The notes under the pieces were generated by a model, which saw nothing but the letters and a program-made list of their open reading frames with translations, was not told where the DNA came from and did no database searches. Below, in pieces: positions 17,000 through 25,880 of a DNA stretch of 64,000 nucleotides; the first letter of the stretch is position 1; each line of letters starts with the position of its first letter. The DNA is from Streptomyces colonosanans (GTDB taxonomy: Bacteria > Actinomycetota > Actinomycetes > Streptomycetales > Streptomycetaceae): contig NZ_MLYP01000050.1 in the NCBI RefSeq assembly GCF_001866645.1, positions 1 to 64,000 of the forward strand. The letters are read 5' to 3'. The translations under genes were made by a program, and so were the position numbers.

Positions 17000-17386
17000 T
17001 GTGACCGCTCCTTGTCGAACCCGTGTCCGTGTCTGCCTCTACGCAGGTCTAAGAGTGCCATGCCGGGTCGCCCCCGCCCGCATCGGCATGGCGGCTGTGA
17101 CGGGCGGCACCCCCCGGGGCCCCGTCCCAGCATGCTCGGCACTCCCCGCCGTGCCCGTCTCCGACGGTGGGCCGACGGCGATGATCAGCGGAAGAGATCG
17201 CAAGGCGAACGCGCCCCCTTCCGCTCCCTCGGATCACTCCGAGCGCCTGCCCGATGGGGTGAAAAGCCGAGTGGACAGGGACAGATCTCTGTGAGGGGGA
17301 ATTCAGGGGGGACCGTGGAGCGGCGACCGCTGTCCCGCGATCGTCGCTCCACGGGCAGGGCCGCCCCTCCTGACTGCCGCGCGCGG
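17000..17386. other. truB-ribF intergenic region
   Basis: No gene is apparent. It holds the truB terminator at 17315-17352 and probably the ribF promoter in its left part. No riboswitch fold such as an FMN element was recognised. Confidence 0.5.
17315..17352 (-). terminator. truB terminator
   Basis: A 12-bp stem with one mismatch (17315-17326 with 17341-17352) and a 14-nt loop, 35 bp past the truB stop. Confidence 0.7.
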
Positions 17387-18292
17387 TCAGCCGAACACGG
17401 CCAGGCTCTTCGCCTTGCCCTTGTGCTCCTCCACGAGCGCGAGGAGCCTTCCTTCCGGGGTGAAGACGGCGATGGCCCCGGCGCCCGCGTACTCGTCGGG
17501 CATCTCCAGGCGCACGCCGTTCGCGAGCAGCCTGGCCCGCCTGGCGTCCACGTCCCAGCGCGGGAACGCGGCGGCAGCGGCCTCGGCGATCGGCATCACG
17601 GTCAGCTCCTGCTGGAGCTGGTCCAGGGTCCGCGCGGACTCGAGCTTGTAGGGCCCGACGCGAGTGCGGCGCAGCGCGGTGAGATGCCCTCCGACGCCCA
17701 GGTCCGCTCCCAGATCACGGGCAAGCGCCCGGATGTAGGTGCCGGACGAGCAGACCACGGACACCACCAGGTCGAGAACGGGGGTGCCGTCCTCGGCGAC
17801 GGCCTCCCGGACGTCGTACACGGTGAAGGAGGAGACCGTGACCGGCCGGGCCGGGATCTCGAAGTCCTCGCCTTCGCGCGCCCGCTTGTACGACCGCACG
17901 CCGTCGATCTTGATGGCGCTGACCTTGGACGGGACCTGCATGATGTCCCCGGTCAGCTTGGCGATGCCGGCGTCGATGGCGTCGCGGGTGAGCCCGGAGG
18001 CGTCGGTGGAGGAGGTGATCTCCCCTTCGGCGTCGTCCGTGAGGGTGTTCTGCCCGAGCCGGACGGTGCCGAGGTATTCCTTCTCCGTGAGGGCGAGGTG
18101 CCCGAGGAGTTTGGTGGCCCGTTCGACGCCGAGGACCAGGACACCGGTCGCCATGGGGTCCAGGGTTCCGGCGTGTCCGACGCGCCGTGTCTTCGCGATC
18201 CCGCGCATCTTGGCGACGACGTCGTGCGAAGTGAAGCCCGACGGCTTGTCGACGATGACGAGGCCGTCGGGCGCGGTGTGCTTCTGGGTCAT
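17387..18292 (-). CDS. truB: tRNA pseudouridine(55) synthase TruB
   Basis: A 301-residue enzyme that isomerises U55 in the T-loop of tRNAs. The catalytic Asp45 is in AGTLDPMATG, preceded by DKPSGFTSHDVV. The PUA-like C-terminal extension is present. Its start overlaps the rbfA stop by 4 bp (TGA at 18289), so rbfA and truB are translationally coupled, as usual at the end of the nusA-infB region. Confidence 0.95.
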   Translation of the reverse strand: MTQKHTAPDGLVIVDKPSGFTSHDVVAKMRGIAKTRRVGHAGTLDPMATGVLVLGVERATKLLGHLALTEKEYLGTVRLGQNTLTDDAEGEITSSTDASGLTRDAIDAGIAKLTGDIMQVPSKVSAIKIDGVRSYKRAREGEDFEIPARPVTVSSFTVYDVREAVAEDGTPVLDLVVSVVCSSGTYIRALARDLGADLGVGGHLTALRRTRVGPYKLESARTLDQLQQELTVMPIAEAAAAAFPRWDVDARRARLLANGVRLEMPDEYAGAGAIAVFTPEGRLLALVEEHKGKAKSLAVFG

Positions 18293-18741
18293 TCGGCGGT
18301 GTCGTCCGTCTCCTCGGCGGAACCGGGCTTCTTGTACGGATCCGCCTCACCGGCGTACGAGGCCCCTGTGGCCGCCTCGCGCACCTGCTCGTCGGAGGCA
18401 CGCGCCTTGTCGAGGAGGTCCTCGATGTTCCGGGCGGTGTCCGGGAGGGCGTCCGCGACAAAGGCGAGGGTCGGCGTGAACTTCACGCCCGCGGCGCGTC
18501 CCACCTCGGAACGCAGGATGCCCTTCGCGCTCTCCAGGCCGGCGGCCGCGGCCTTCCGCTCCTCGTCGTCCCCGTACACCGTGTAGAAGACGGTCGCCTC
18601 CCGCAGATCGCCCGTCACCCGGGTGTCCGTGATGGTGACGTGTGTGCCGAGCCGCGGGTCCTTGATCCCGCGCTGCAGCTTCTGGGCCACCACCTCTCGG
18701 ATGAGGTCCGCCAGCCTCTTCGCCCGCGCGTTGTCGGCCAC
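18289..18741 (-). CDS. rbfA: 30S ribosome-binding factor RbfA
   Basis: A 150-residue ribosome maturation factor with a KH-like fold (KDPRLGTHVTITDTRVTGDL at about residues 26-45). The C-terminal tail is longer than in E. coli, as common in actinobacteria. It starts 37 bp after the DUF503 gene and overlaps truB. Confidence 0.95.
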   Translation of the reverse strand: MADNARAKRLADLIREVVAQKLQRGIKDPRLGTHVTITDTRVTGDLREATVFYTVYGDDEERKAAAAGLESAKGILRSEVGRAAGVKFTPTLAFVADALPDTARNIEDLLDKARASDEQVREAATGASYAGEADPYKKPGSAEETDDTAE

Positions 18742-18778
18742 TGGTCCGTCTCCCTGTCTTTCCTGTCTGGTTCTCTGG

Positions 18779-19072
18779 TCAGTCGTCGTCGCCGTGGAGA
18801 CGCCGTCGGACGGACAGCAACTCCACTTCGGGGCGCCCGGCGACCAGCCGCTCGCACCGGTCGAGTACGTCGGTCAAGTGCCCCATGTCGCCGGACACCA
18901 CCGCCAGGCCGATGCAGGCCCGCCGGTAAAGGTCCATATGGTCCACCTCGGCCGCGCTCACCGCGTACTTCCGCTGGAGTTCGGCGACGATCGGGCGGAC
19001 GACGGAGCGCTTCTCCTTCAGCGACCGCACGTCGCCGAGGAGGAGGTCGAAGGACAGAGTCCCCACGTACAT
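18779..19072 (-). CDS. DUF503 (YlxP-like) protein
   Basis: A 97-residue DUF503 protein; B. subtilis YlxP in the same position has been linked to ribosome assembly, but its function is not settled. The opening MYVGTLSFDLLLGDVRSLKE and KRSVVRPIV segments are diagnostic. The start at 19072 was chosen because it gives the family N-terminus; the upstream extension is not conserved-looking. It is the first gene of a DUF503-rbfA-truB unit after the infB terminator. Confidence 0.9.
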   Translation of the reverse strand: MYVGTLSFDLLLGDVRSLKEKRSVVRPIVAELQRKYAVSAAEVDHMDLYRRACIGLAVVSGDMGHLTDVLDRCERLVAGRPEVELLSVRRRLHGDDD

Positions 19073-19407
19073 GTGTGTATCCGGATGACCCGCCGGTACG
19101 GGATCGATGGCCCCGCCGTCGGTAGGGCGGGGACACGAAAACCGTACAACGAACGTCCGAGCGACTCGACGGGGTTTTCCTGGCCCGCCCCGGCACCGGC
19201 GAGGGGCACGCCAAGCCTGCGGTCCGGCCCCGAACACGCCAACGACCCACGCCAACGGCGCGGGTCCTGGCCGAACGGCTCGGGAGCCGGGTGCGGTGCA
19301 CAGGCTGAGCGTGCGTGTCCTGACCGGACGCCTCCGGGCGGGGCCGCCGCCCGGGACGGCAAGGGCGGCCGGCGGGGACTTCTCCCCGCCGGCCGACCCG
19401 CCTGTCG
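19073..19407. other. infB-DUF503 spacer
   Basis: A 335-bp stretch without a convincing gene. It contains the infB terminator (19367-19394); the remainder probably carries the promoter for the DUF503-rbfA-truB unit. Confidence 0.5.
19367..19394 (-). terminator. infB terminator
   Basis: A 12-bp perfect stem (19367-19378 with 19383-19394) closing a 4-nt loop lies 14 bp past the infB stop. Confidence 0.9.
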
Positions 19408-22400
19408 TCAGGCGCGCGGCTTCTCGCGCATCTCGTACGTCGCGATGACGTCGTCGACCTTGATGTCGTTGAAGTTGCCGAGGTTGATACCGCCCTCGAA
19501 CCCTTCGCGGATCTCGGTGACGTCGTCCTTGAAGCGACGCAGGCCCTCGATGGTGAGGTTCTCCGCGACCACCTTGCCGTCGCGGATGAGGCGGGCCTTG
19601 GTGTTCCGCTTGACCTCGCCGGACCGGATGAGGACACCGGCGATGTTGCCCAGCTTGGACGACTTGAAGACCTCGCGGATCTCCGCCGTACCGAGCTCGA
19701 CCTCCTCGTACTCCGGCTTCAGCATGCCCTTCAGGGCCGCCTCGATCTCCTCGATCGCCTGGTAGATGACCGAGTAGTACCGGACGTCCACGCCCTCGCG
19801 CTCGGCCATCTGCGCGGCACGCCCGGCGGCGCGCACGTTGTAGCCGATCACGATGGCGTCGGAGCCCATGGCCAGGTCGATGTCCGACTCCGTGACCGCA
19901 CCCACACCGCGGTGCAGGACGCGGATGTCGACCTCTTCGCCGACGTCGAGCTGGAGCAGCGAGGACTCGAGGGCCTCGACCGCACCGGACGCGTCGCCCT
20001 TGATGATGAGGTTGAGCTGCTGCACCTCGCCGGCCTTGAGCACCTTGTCCAGGTCCTCGAGCGAGACGCGGCGGACGCGCTTGGCGAACGCGGCGTTGCG
20101 CTCACGGGCGGCGCGCTTCTCCGCGATCTGACGGGCCGTACGGTCCTCGTCCACCACGATGAAGTTGTCGCCGGCGCCCGGGACGTTGGTCAGACCCAGG
20201 ACCTGGACCGGCGTCGACGGACCGGCCTCGTGCACGTTGTTGCCGCTGTCGTCGAGCATCGCCCGGACGCGGCCGTACGCGTCGCCGACCACCATCGTGT
20301 CGCCGACTCGCAGCGTGCCTCGCTGGACGAGAACCGTCGCCACGGCACCACGGCCGCGGTCGAGACGGGACTCGATCGAGATGCCCTGCGCGTCCTGGTT
20401 CGGGTTGGCCCGAAGGTCCAGGGCGGCGTCGGCCGTGAGGACGACCGCCTCGAGGAGGCTGTCGATGTGCAGGCCCTGCTTGGCGGAGATGTCGACGAAC
20501 ATCGTGTCGCCGCCGTACTCCTCGGCCACCAGGCCGTACTCGGTCAGCTGACCGCGCACCTTGGTCGGGTCCGCGCCCTCGACGTCGATCTTGTTGACCG
20601 CGACCACGATCGGCACGTCGGCCGCCTTGGCGTGGTTCAGGGCCTCGACCGTCTGCGGCATCACACCGTCGTTGGCCGCCACCACGAGGATCGCGATGTC
20701 GGTCGACTTCGCACCACGGGCACGCATGGCGGTGAACGCCTCGTGACCCGGGGTGTCGATGAAGGTGATCGCCCGGTCGTTGCCGTTGACGTGGGTCGCG
20801 ACCTGGTAGGCACCGATGTGCTGGGTGATGCCACCGGCCTCGCCCGCGATGACGTTCGTCTTGCGGATGGCGTCGAGCAGGCGGGTCTTACCGTGGTCGA
20901 CGTGACCCATGACGGTCACGACCGGCGGACGGACGACCAGGTCCTCCTCGGAGCCCTCGTCCTCACCGAACTCCAGGTCGAAGGACTCGAGCAGCTCGCG
21001 GTCCTCCTCCTCGGGGCTGACGATCTGAACCGTGTAGTTCATCTCGCCGGCGAGGAGCTGCAGCGTCTCGTCGGAGACGGACTGCGTGGCCGTGACCATC
21101 TCGCCGAGGTTCATCATGACCGCGACGAGGGACGCCGGGTTGGCGTTGATCTTCTCCGCGAAGTCGGTGAGCGACGCACCGCGCGACAGGCGAATGGTCT
21201 CGCCGTTGCCGCGAGGCAGCATCACGCCGCCGACCGACGGGGCCTGCATGGCCTCGTACTCCTGACGGCGCTGCCGCTTCGACTTGCGGCCGCGACGCGC
21301 CGGACCGCCGGGACGGCCGAACGCACCCTGCGTGCCACCACGGCCGCCCGGACCACCGGGACGTCCGCCGAAGCCGGGACGGCCACCGCCGAAGCCGCCG
21401 CCACCGGGGCCGCCGCCACCGGGACGACCGGCGAAACCGCCGCCGCCACCCGGACGACCGCCACCGCCACCGCCACCGGGACGACCGGCGAAGCCGGGAC
21501 GGCCACCGCCGCCACCGGGACGACCGGCACCAGCCGGGCCGCGGCCGCCGCCGGGGCCGCCACCAGGACGCGGGCCGGCAGCGGGACGCTGCGGCATCAT
21601 GCCCGGGTTCGGACGCGGACCACCGGGACGCGGACCGCCCTGCGGACGGGGCATGGAGCCCGGAGTCGGCCGGGCGCCGCCGGGAGCCTGCGGACGCGGG
21701 CCACCGGCCGCACCCTGCGGACGGGGACCGCCCTGGCCCGCACCCTGCGGACGCGGACCGCCGGGGGCACCGGGGCCGCCGGGACGCGGGGCACCGCCCG
21801 GCCGGGGCGCCTGCGGGCGCGCCATGCCAGTGGAGCCACCAGAGGTGAAGGGGTTGTTACCCGGACGGGGACCGGCCGGACGGGCACCCGGACGGGGACC
21901 CTGACCGGACTGACGCGGGCCGCCGGGACGCGCGCCCTGGCGGTCCTGACCCTGTCCAGGCGCGCCCGGACGGGCACCGGGCTTCGGCGCGCCGGGACGG
22001 GCACCCGGACGCTGGGCCTGGGCAGCCGGAGCCGACGGCGGTGCCGTGAACTCGGGCGCGGCCGGCGCGGGCCTCGGCGCGGGCTTCGGACCCGGCGTCG
22101 GGCGGGGACCCGGGGCCGGGGCCGCGGGCTTCTCAGCCGCGGGCTTCTCAGCCGCGGGCTTCTCAGCCGCGGGCCGCTCGGCCGCGGGCCGCTCGGCCGC
22201 GGGCCGCTCGGCGGCCGGAGGCTTGGGCGCCGCCGGGCGCGGGGTAGCCGGACGCGCGGCCTGCGCCGGGGACGGCGCGGCCGGCTTCGCCGGGGAGGCC
22301 TTGCGGGGGGCGGCGGGCTTTGCGCCACCGCCGTTGCCCTGCTGCAAGGCGTCGGTCAGCTTGCGTACTACGGGCGCCTCGATCGTCGAGGACGCCGATC

Positions 22401-22494
22401 GGACGAATTCACCGAGTTCCTGGAGCTTGGCCATGACGACCTTGCTCTCCACACCGAACTCCTTGGCGAGTTCGTAGACCCGGACCTTAGCCAC
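19408..22494 (-). CDS. infB: Translation initiation factor IF-2
   Basis: A 1028-residue GTPase that positions initiator fMet-tRNA on the ribosome. The IF2-N subdomain is at residues 1-55. A long low-complexity linker follows, with tandem AERPA/AEKPA units (about residues 93-125) and a Gly/Arg/Pro-rich stretch to about residue 400. The GTPase has G1 GHVDHGKT near residue 530, the DTPGHEAF G3 and NKID G4 motifs, then domains II-IV. The extended linker explains the large size and is typical of Streptomyces IF-2. It is downstream of ylxR and nusA. Confidence 0.96.
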   Translation of the reverse strand: MAKVRVYELAKEFGVESKVVMAKLQELGEFVRSASSTIEAPVVRKLTDALQQGNGGGAKPAAPRKASPAKPAAPSPAQAARPATPRPAAPKPPAAERPAAERPAAERPAAEKPAAEKPAAEKPAAPAPGPRPTPGPKPAPRPAPAAPEFTAPPSAPAAQAQRPGARPGAPKPGARPGAPGQGQDRQGARPGGPRQSGQGPRPGARPAGPRPGNNPFTSGGSTGMARPQAPRPGGAPRPGGPGAPGGPRPQGAGQGGPRPQGAAGGPRPQAPGGARPTPGSMPRPQGGPRPGGPRPNPGMMPQRPAAGPRPGGGPGGGRGPAGAGRPGGGGGRPGFAGRPGGGGGGGRPGGGGGFAGRPGGGGPGGGGFGGGRPGFGGRPGGPGGRGGTQGAFGRPGGPARRGRKSKRQRRQEYEAMQAPSVGGVMLPRGNGETIRLSRGASLTDFAEKINANPASLVAVMMNLGEMVTATQSVSDETLQLLAGEMNYTVQIVSPEEEDRELLESFDLEFGEDEGSEEDLVVRPPVVTVMGHVDHGKTRLLDAIRKTNVIAGEAGGITQHIGAYQVATHVNGNDRAITFIDTPGHEAFTAMRARGAKSTDIAILVVAANDGVMPQTVEALNHAKAADVPIVVAVNKIDVEGADPTKVRGQLTEYGLVAEEYGGDTMFVDISAKQGLHIDSLLEAVVLTADAALDLRANPNQDAQGISIESRLDRGRGAVATVLVQRGTLRVGDTMVVGDAYGRVRAMLDDSGNNVHEAGPSTPVQVLGLTNVPGAGDNFIVVDEDRTARQIAEKRAARERNAAFAKRVRRVSLEDLDKVLKAGEVQQLNLIIKGDASGAVEALESSLLQLDVGEEVDIRVLHRGVGAVTESDIDLAMGSDAIVIGYNVRAAGRAAQMAEREGVDVRYYSVIYQAIEEIEAALKGMLKPEYEEVELGTAEIREVFKSSKLGNIAGVLIRSGEVKRNTKARLIRDGKVVAENLTIEGLRRFKDDVTEIREGFEGGINLGNFNDIKVDDVIATYEMREKPRA

Positions 22495-22545
22495 TTCGCT
22501 CCTTTGAGGTCCGGGTTGCGGCCGGACCGTCGCTAGTTCATGGGC

Positions 22546-22578
22546 GTACTCATCGCGTACTCATCGAGTGCTCATCGC
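22546..22578 (-). repeat. Three tandem 11-bp repeats upstream of infB
   Basis: Units at 22546-22556, 22557-22567 and 22568-22578 share GTNCTCATCG on the plus strand. They sit in the 162-bp ylxR-infB spacer, 52 bp upstream of the infB start. Role unknown; they may be a leader feature or chance slippage. Confidence 0.6.
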
Positions 22579-22656
22579 AATCTCGACCTGCTTTCGACTC
22601 GCGAGGTACCAGACCGCACAGGGAGTCCGTGCGGCACGTCTTACGGTGTTGCCTGC

Positions 22657-22953
22657 TCAGCAAGGTGCCGTTGAGCAACCTTCAGTCTGCTCGACGTAAC
22701 GGCGCAACGTGTTTATGTCGAGCGGCCCCGGGACGCGAAGCGCCCGCGGGAACGCCCGGCGGCGCACCGCCAGGTCAATACAGGCCGACGCGGGGTGTAC
22801 ATACGCACCCCGGCCGGGCAGCGTACCGCGAGGATCGGGGATGCAGACATCCTCGACCACCACGGTGCGCAATAGTTCGATCTTGGCCGCTCGCTCCCGG
22901 CACCCCACACAAGTGCGCTCGGGGCATGCGCGGGCATGCGTCCGGCCAGACAC
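22657..22953 (-). CDS. ylxR: YlxR family RNA-binding protein (DUF448)
   Basis: A 98-residue protein with the YlxR signature: PERTCVGCRERAAK near the N-terminus and GRGAYVHP around residues 47-54. YlxR (RnpM) has been reported to bind RNase P RNA in B. subtilis. Start is GTG at 22953. The order nusA-ylxR-infB is conserved. Confidence 0.9.
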   Translation of the reverse strand: MSGRTHARACPERTCVGCRERAAKIELLRTVVVEDVCIPDPRGTLPGRGAYVHPASACIDLAVRRRAFPRALRVPGPLDINTLRRYVEQTEGCSTAPC

Positions 22954-23038
22954 GGCTAAGTCTACCTCCCCGCACCGACCTCACCCTTTCGGGGCAAGAA
23001 TCGAACAGGTGCTGCGCTTGAAACTGTCGTGATCTCAG

Positions 23039-23075
23039 CGACACCCGGCCGGGATCTGTTCCTGGCCAGGTGTCG
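23039..23075 (-). terminator. Hairpin between nusA and ylxR
   Basis: A 12-bp stem with one mismatch (23039-23050 with 23064-23075) lies 6 bp past the nusA stop. Because ylxR and infB follow on the same strand, it probably acts as an attenuator and not a full stop. Confidence 0.65.
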
Positions 23076-23081
23076 GATGCG

Positions 23082-24077
23082 TCAGTCCTGCTTCTCTGCA
23101 GGCTGCTCGGTGTCGGGCCGGATGTCGATCCGCCAGCCGGTCAACCGGGCGGCGAGACGGGCGTTCTGCCCCTCCTTGCCGATCGCCAGCGACAGCTGGT
23201 AGTCGGGGACCGTCACGCGCGCGGAGCGGGCCGCGAGGTCCACGACCTCCACCTTTGACACGCGGGCCGGGGAGAGCGCGTTCGCCACCATCTCGGCCGG
23301 GTCGTCCGACCAGTCGACGATGTCGATCTTCTCGCCGCTCAGCTCGCCCATGACGTTGCGCACACGGCCGCCCATCGGGCCGATGCACGCGCCCTTGGCG
23401 TTCAGACCCGATCGGGTGGATCGCACCGCGATCTTCGTACGGTGACCGGCCTCACGTGCGATCGCGGCGATCTCGACGGACCCGTCGGCGATCTCCGGCA
23501 CCTCGAGCGCGAAGAGCTTCTTCACCAGATTGGGGTGGGTGCGGGAGAGCGTCACGGACGGACCGCGTACACCCTTCGCCACCCGTACGACGTACGAGCG
23601 GATCCGCTTGCCGTGCTCGTAGGTCTCGCCCGGCACCTGCTCCTGCACCGGCAGGATGGCCTCGAGCTTGCCGATGTCCACGAGGATGTTCTTGGGGTCG
23701 CGGCCCTGCTGGACGACACCGGTGACGATGTCGCCCTCGCGGCCGGCGTACTCACCGAGCGTCGCGTCGTCCTCGGCGTCGCGCAGACGCTGCAGGATGA
23801 CCTGCTTGGCGGTGGTGGCGGCGATGCGGCCGAAGCCCGACGGGGTGTCGTCGAACTCGCGCGCCTCCTGCCCCTCCTCCAGGTCCTCGGGGTCCTCCTT
23901 CGCCCACACAGTCACATGGCCGGTCTCCCGGTTGAGCTCCACGCGCGCGTGGCGGCGGCTTCCCTCGGTGCGGTGGTAGGCGATGAGGAGGGCCGCCTCG
24001 ATCGCCTCGACCAGCAGGTCGAAGGAGATCTCCTTCTCCCGTACCAAGCCCCGCAGGGCACTCATGTCGATGTCCAC
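23082..24077 (-). CDS. nusA: Transcription termination/antitermination protein NusA
   Basis: A 331-residue RNA polymerase-binding factor. The N-terminal polymerase-binding domain (1-110) is followed by an S1 domain (GDIVTGVVQQG at about residue 134) and two KH domains (GACIGPMGGRVRNV near residue 233; LAIGKEGQNARLAARLTGW near residue 300). The acidic repeats of E. coli NusA are absent, as in other actinobacteria. Its start is 2 bp after the rimP stop. Confidence 0.95.
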   Translation of the reverse strand: MDIDMSALRGLVREKEISFDLLVEAIEAALLIAYHRTEGSRRHARVELNRETGHVTVWAKEDPEDLEEGQEAREFDDTPSGFGRIAATTAKQVILQRLRDAEDDATLGEYAGREGDIVTGVVQQGRDPKNILVDIGKLEAILPVQEQVPGETYEHGKRIRSYVVRVAKGVRGPSVTLSRTHPNLVKKLFALEVPEIADGSVEIAAIAREAGHRTKIAVRSTRSGLNAKGACIGPMGGRVRNVMGELSGEKIDIVDWSDDPAEMVANALSPARVSKVEVVDLAARSARVTVPDYQLSLAIGKEGQNARLAARLTGWRIDIRPDTEQPAEKQD

Positions 24078-24079
24078 GG

Positions 24080-24589
24080 CTACGCCTCCTCCTCTTCCGT
24101 CATGTCCTTCTTGTCCTTGCGATTGAACTCGACCTGGACCCGCGCCCTGGAGATGTCCGGGAAGGCGAGTCGGCGGGTGGTGGCCTTGCGGCCCTTCACG
24201 CCGGGCACCTCCAGATCGACTCCTTCGTCGTCGACCCGCAGAATCCTGGCCACCAGCTCGTCGCCCTCGGCCAGCTGGAACTTCACCAGCCGGCCCTCGG
24301 CCCGTACGTAATGCCGGTGTTCCCTGAGGAGGCGCTCTGCGCCCGGGGTTCCGACCTCGAGGGTGTATTCGCCCTGGCCCATCGCGTCCGTCTCGTCGAG
24401 CTTCGCCGAGAGCGCACGGCTCACATCGGCGATCCGGTCCAGATCGGCACCGGTGTCGGAATCGACGACGACGCGCAGCACCCGCTTCCGCCCGACGGAG
24501 TCCACTGCGATCTCTTCGAGATCGAGTCCCTGGGAGTTGACGAGCGGTTCCAGCAGTTCTCGCAGCCTCTCGCTCTGGGTGGTGCTCAT
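24080..24589 (-). CDS. rimP: Ribosome maturation factor RimP
   Basis: A 169-residue protein needed for 30S maturation. The N-terminal domain has LEPLVNSQGLDLEEI and the central region has EVGTPGAERLL (about residues 87-97), followed by a Lys/Glu-rich tail. It is the first gene of the rimP-nusA-ylxR-infB unit; the promoter should lie in 24590-24803, shared with the divergent lipoprotein gene. Confidence 0.93.
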   Translation of the reverse strand: MSTTQSERLRELLEPLVNSQGLDLEEIAVDSVGRKRVLRVVVDSDTGADLDRIADVSRALSAKLDETDAMGQGEYTLEVGTPGAERLLREHRHYVRAEGRLVKFQLAEGDELVARILRVDDEGVDLEVPGVKGRKATTRRLAFPDISRARVQVEFNRKDKKDMTEEEEA

Positions 24590-24803
24590 CCGGGTGACTC
24601 CTCGGCCGCGTGTGCTGTTGTGGGAAGGTCGCGTGTCAGGTCAAAGGGTATCCGGTCCCGAAGGGTGATGCCGTCCACCTGCGCCACCACCCGGGCGGCG
24701 GAGCGATCTGCCGAGCCGTGGCGGGTGCGGGGGCGACGCGCGGGTACCGTGATCATGGCGTAACCGCCCATCCGTTCGTACGAGGTCTCCGAGGACGTCT
24801 GCC

Positions 24804-25343
24804 GTGTCACTCGCCCCGCACTCGCGCACCCCCCTGCACAGAAGGAGCCTGCTCCTCGCCTCCGCCGCGGGTGCCGCGCTGCTCGCGGGCTGCTCCAGCA
24901 CCCCCGACTCGGCCGCCACAGGCCGCAGCGTCACCGTCGCCGACCGGGCACGCGCGCGTGCGGCACGGGACAGCGCGGCGCTGGCCGAGCGGTACGCGGC
25001 CGTGATCTCCGCCCATCCGGCACTGGCCACGCGACTGCGACCGCTGCGGGCGGAAGTCCTCCGGCACGCGCAGGCGTTCGGCGGTGGAGTCGACGCCCAG
25101 GCATCCCTCTCGGCCACGCCCAAGGCCTCGGCGTCCACGTCCGTCTCCGCCTCGCCGCCCCCTCTCCCCGTACCGGCGGACCCCAAGGCCGCCCTCGTCG
25201 GCCTGGCCGCGGCCGAACGGACCCTGACCGACCGGCGGACCAGGGCGCTGCTGCGGGTCCCAGGCGAACTCGCGCGGCTGATGGCGTCCGTGGCGGCGGC
25301 CGGAGCCGCGCACGCGTACCTGCTGACGGAGGGCACGAAGTGA
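24804..25343 (+). CDS. Putative lipoprotein
   Basis: A 179-residue exported protein with GTG start. The signal peptide has a twin-arginine-like RRSLLLA at residues 13-19 and the lipobox LLAGC with Cys30. The mature part is Ala-rich and helical, with a low-complexity Ser/Ala/Pro stretch at about residues 100-125. It overlaps the next gene by 4 bp (GTGA), and the two probably form a pair. No catalytic motif is visible. Confidence 0.8.
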   Translation: MSLAPHSRTPLHRRSLLLASAAGAALLAGCSSTPDSAATGRSVTVADRARARAARDSAALAERYAAVISAHPALATRLRPLRAEVLRHAQAFGGGVDAQASLSATPKASASTSVSASPPPLPVPADPKAALVGLAAAERTLTDRRTRALLRVPGELARLMASVAAAGAAHAYLLTEGTK

Positions 25344-25825
25344 ACACGACCATCAGCACGCCACAGCCCGTGAGCGGCGAGCTCACCGCACTGCAGGCAG
25401 CCCTGCGCGCCGAGCACGCCGCGGTCTACGGCTACGGCGTCGTCGGCGGCCGGATCCAGCAGGCTCGACAGCAGGCGGCGCGGGAGGCATACGACGCCCA
25501 TCGCGCCCGGCGGGACGAACTGGCCCGCGCCGTAAGGGACCTGAGCGGCACACCGGACCCCGCCGCGGCCGCTTACGCACTACCCTTCGCCGTCCCGGAC
25601 TCCGCCGCCGCGGTGCGGCTCGCCGCCGAACTGGAGGAGCGGGTGGCAGGGGTGTACTCCGATCTGGTCCGGGCCTCGACGGGCGAGCGGCGGCGCTTCG
25701 CCGCCGAGGCGCTGCGGGAAGCGGCGGTGCGGTCGGTGCGCTGGAGCCGCGAGAGCGTAGCCTTCCCTGGTCTCGCCGAGCGGGCGGCGGCCTCTCCCAC
25801 CGCATCGGCGACACCGCGGACGTGA
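25340..25825 (+). CDS. Ferritin-like domain protein (DUF4439 type)
   Basis: A 161-residue all-helical protein. LQAALRAEHAAVYGYGVVGG at about residues 18-37 is typical of the DUF4439 ferritin-like family, which keeps Glu and His residues that could bind metal. The GTG start overlaps the lipoprotein stop, implying translational coupling. Its function is unknown. Confidence 0.75.
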   Translation: MNTTISTPQPVSGELTALQAALRAEHAAVYGYGVVGGRIQQARQQAAREAYDAHRARRDELARAVRDLSGTPDPAAAAYALPFAVPDSAAAVRLAAELEERVAGVYSDLVRASTGERRRFAAEALREAAVRSVRWSRESVAFPGLAERAAASPTASATPRT

Positions 25826-25880
25826 GGCGTACGCGCACCCCCACACGTGCGAAGCCGATCTTGAAGGGAACAACTCGCGC

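Noticed and set aside
19912..22536. An 874-residue plus-strand frame across infB
   Set aside because: Antisense shadow of infB with low-complexity Thr/Gly/Arg composition and no recognisable domain.
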